Assembly (NCBI GenBank): GCA_012931725.1
Contig: CM022951.1
Span: 14,988,611-15,052,610 of the forward strand
Origin: Litsea cubeba
Taxonomy: Eukaryota > Streptophyta > Magnoliopsida > Laurales > Lauraceae
Length of the DNA stretch: 64,000 nt
Direction: 5' to 3'
The notes below the pieces were generated by a model. That model was not told the DNA's origin, did not search any database, and saw nothing but the letters and a program-made list of their open reading frames with translations. The translations under genes and the position numbers were made by a program. Below, piece by piece: positions 63,040 through 64,000 of the stretch (position 1 is its first letter; every line of letters starts with the position of its first letter).

Positions 63040-63900
63040 GAAAAGGCAAATAATCTTAGGAGTAGGGGCATTTTGTCAGACTCTATTTTAGATACTTGTG
63101 TTCTTTGTAGGAAAGAAAGGGAATCTATTGATCATCTTCTTCTCATTGCGAGGTGACTTCTATCTTTGGTTCCACTTCATCAACTTGTGCGGGGTTTTGT
63201 GGTGCTTCCCAGGAACCTTGGCAAGTAGTGTGGATGCATGGGTGTGGGGACCTTTTCGCAGTTGTGGTTTGCTACATTGGCGTCTTGTTCCATTCGCCAT
63301 CCTTTGGGAAGTGTGGAAGGAAAGGAATCAGAGGAGTTTTAGAAACTCCACCTTTTCTCTAGAGGGTTTGGTTTTGAAGGATATTTCTTCAATTGCCAAG
63401 TGGGCTTTGGTAAGGAAGGATTAAAGAAATATCAAAGTGTCGGATTTGTATCACAATTGGCAAGCTTGCATGGGGTGCGGAGCTCTTTGGATTCCTCCTC
63501 CTATAGGTATATAAAATTTAATGTCAATGGTACAGAGATAGGCAAACCAAGGCCAGCAGGTATTGGTGGGGTGCTTCATAATGATAAGGGTGAGGTGTTG
63601 CTTATGTTCTCTAAAAGTGTGGGGATTAGATACTCTAGTGAAGCGGAGGTGTTGGCTAGTTCTTTTAGCTCTTCAGATCTTTTCCGCTTCTTTCCATGGC
63701 CCATTGTTGGTGGAGAGTGATTCTACTAATCGATGGGGTGGCTCTTGAAGCCCGATTTCACTTCAATGAAATAAAGAAGATAGTATGGCGGACACTTTGG
63801 CTAAACAAAGGGTGGTCTCTTTTGGTCATGTGCTGAGGCATGTCAATAGTATGCCGGACGCTTTGGCTAAAGAAAGGGTGGATAGAGCTTATCCATGAGT
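63040..63900 (+). pseudogene. LINE zf-RVT and RNase H tail
   Basis: The zinc-binding zf-RVT motif starts CVLCRKERESIDHLLLHCE near 63095; after a one-base shift it continues with CGVLWCFPGTLASS and PFAILWEVWKERNQRSF. The RNase H domain follows with YIKFNVNGTEIGKPRPAGIG, GGVLHNDKGEVLLMFSKS and HGPLLVESDSTN in two frames. A terminal (M/S)ADTLAKQRV-type motif occurs twice, near 63780 and 63850. It is a defective 3' end of an L1-type LINE. Confidence 0.7.
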
Positions 63901-64000
63901 GAATTTATCTAATTAATCTTTTGTTTCTGGCGGTGGTTTGTTTGGGTTTTTTTCGCTTTGGTGGGTGGGGTATAATACTTTTATACCCTTGCATTGCTGG

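Noticed and set aside
1..64000. rRNA genes, CRISPR arrays, bacterial-type operons or organellar DNA
   Set aside because: No rRNA motifs, no regularly spaced direct repeats with unique spacers, and the spliced nuclear-type genes exclude a bacterial or organellar source.

Overview
Nuclear DNA of a flowering plant, dense in transposable elements. The evidence is a chloroplast-targeted PPR editing factor, the exocyst subunit SEC8 with conventional GT-AG introns, and many plant transposon families (Ty1-copia, a Ty3-gypsy gag relic, long solo LTRs, TRIM, L1-like and RTE-like LINEs, MULE, hAT and Tourist MITEs). The species cannot be named. Very long TE-filled introns fit a woody or early-diverging angiosperm, but that is a weak inference.

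Layout. Positions 1-4.8 kb are intergenic, with short repeats and one striking palindrome. An intact, intronless CLB19-type PPR gene lies at 4838-6403 on the minus strand, with an AT-rich minisatellite just upstream of its promoter. From 7.3 to 15.4 kb no gene could be supported; there is one tRNA-like SINE head and one array of GGTTCGAACC-like motifs. A lone last exon of a serine carboxypeptidase-like gene (15470-15685, minus) abuts a decayed MULE transposase gene (15.7-17.5 kb, minus). An 805-bp foldback element with a pyrimidine-rich and a purine-rich half follows at 18.2-19.1 kb.

From 22518 to beyond the right edge, the minus strand carries the 3' half of SEC8. Fifteen exons were placed by splice sites and by protein similarity recalled from Arabidopsis SEC8. 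They cover about 510 codons spread over 37 kb. The introns hold nearly every mobile element on this side. The largest intron (28737-43749, 15 kb) contains a Tekay/Del-like solo LTR. A 5,423-bp Ty1-copia element with two apparently identical 291-bp LTRs is nested in it, and so is a chimeric TRIM/copia unit. Other introns hold RTE-type LINE ends, MITE clusters, a 2,079-bp solo LTR with a perfect 5-bp target duplication, and broken copia and LINE fragments. The right end (61-64 kb) is a copia relic followed by a LINE zf-RVT/RNase H tail.

Three consecutive SEC8 exons (B, C, D) are each one base short of the length needed to keep frame, while the ten internal exons E-N and the last exon O keep frame. 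Either this SEC8 copy is broken or the assembly has local indel errors. I found no convincing new multi-gene system. The most unusual material is the nested and chimeric retrotransposon structure inside the SEC8 intron and several long hairpin-forming sequences.
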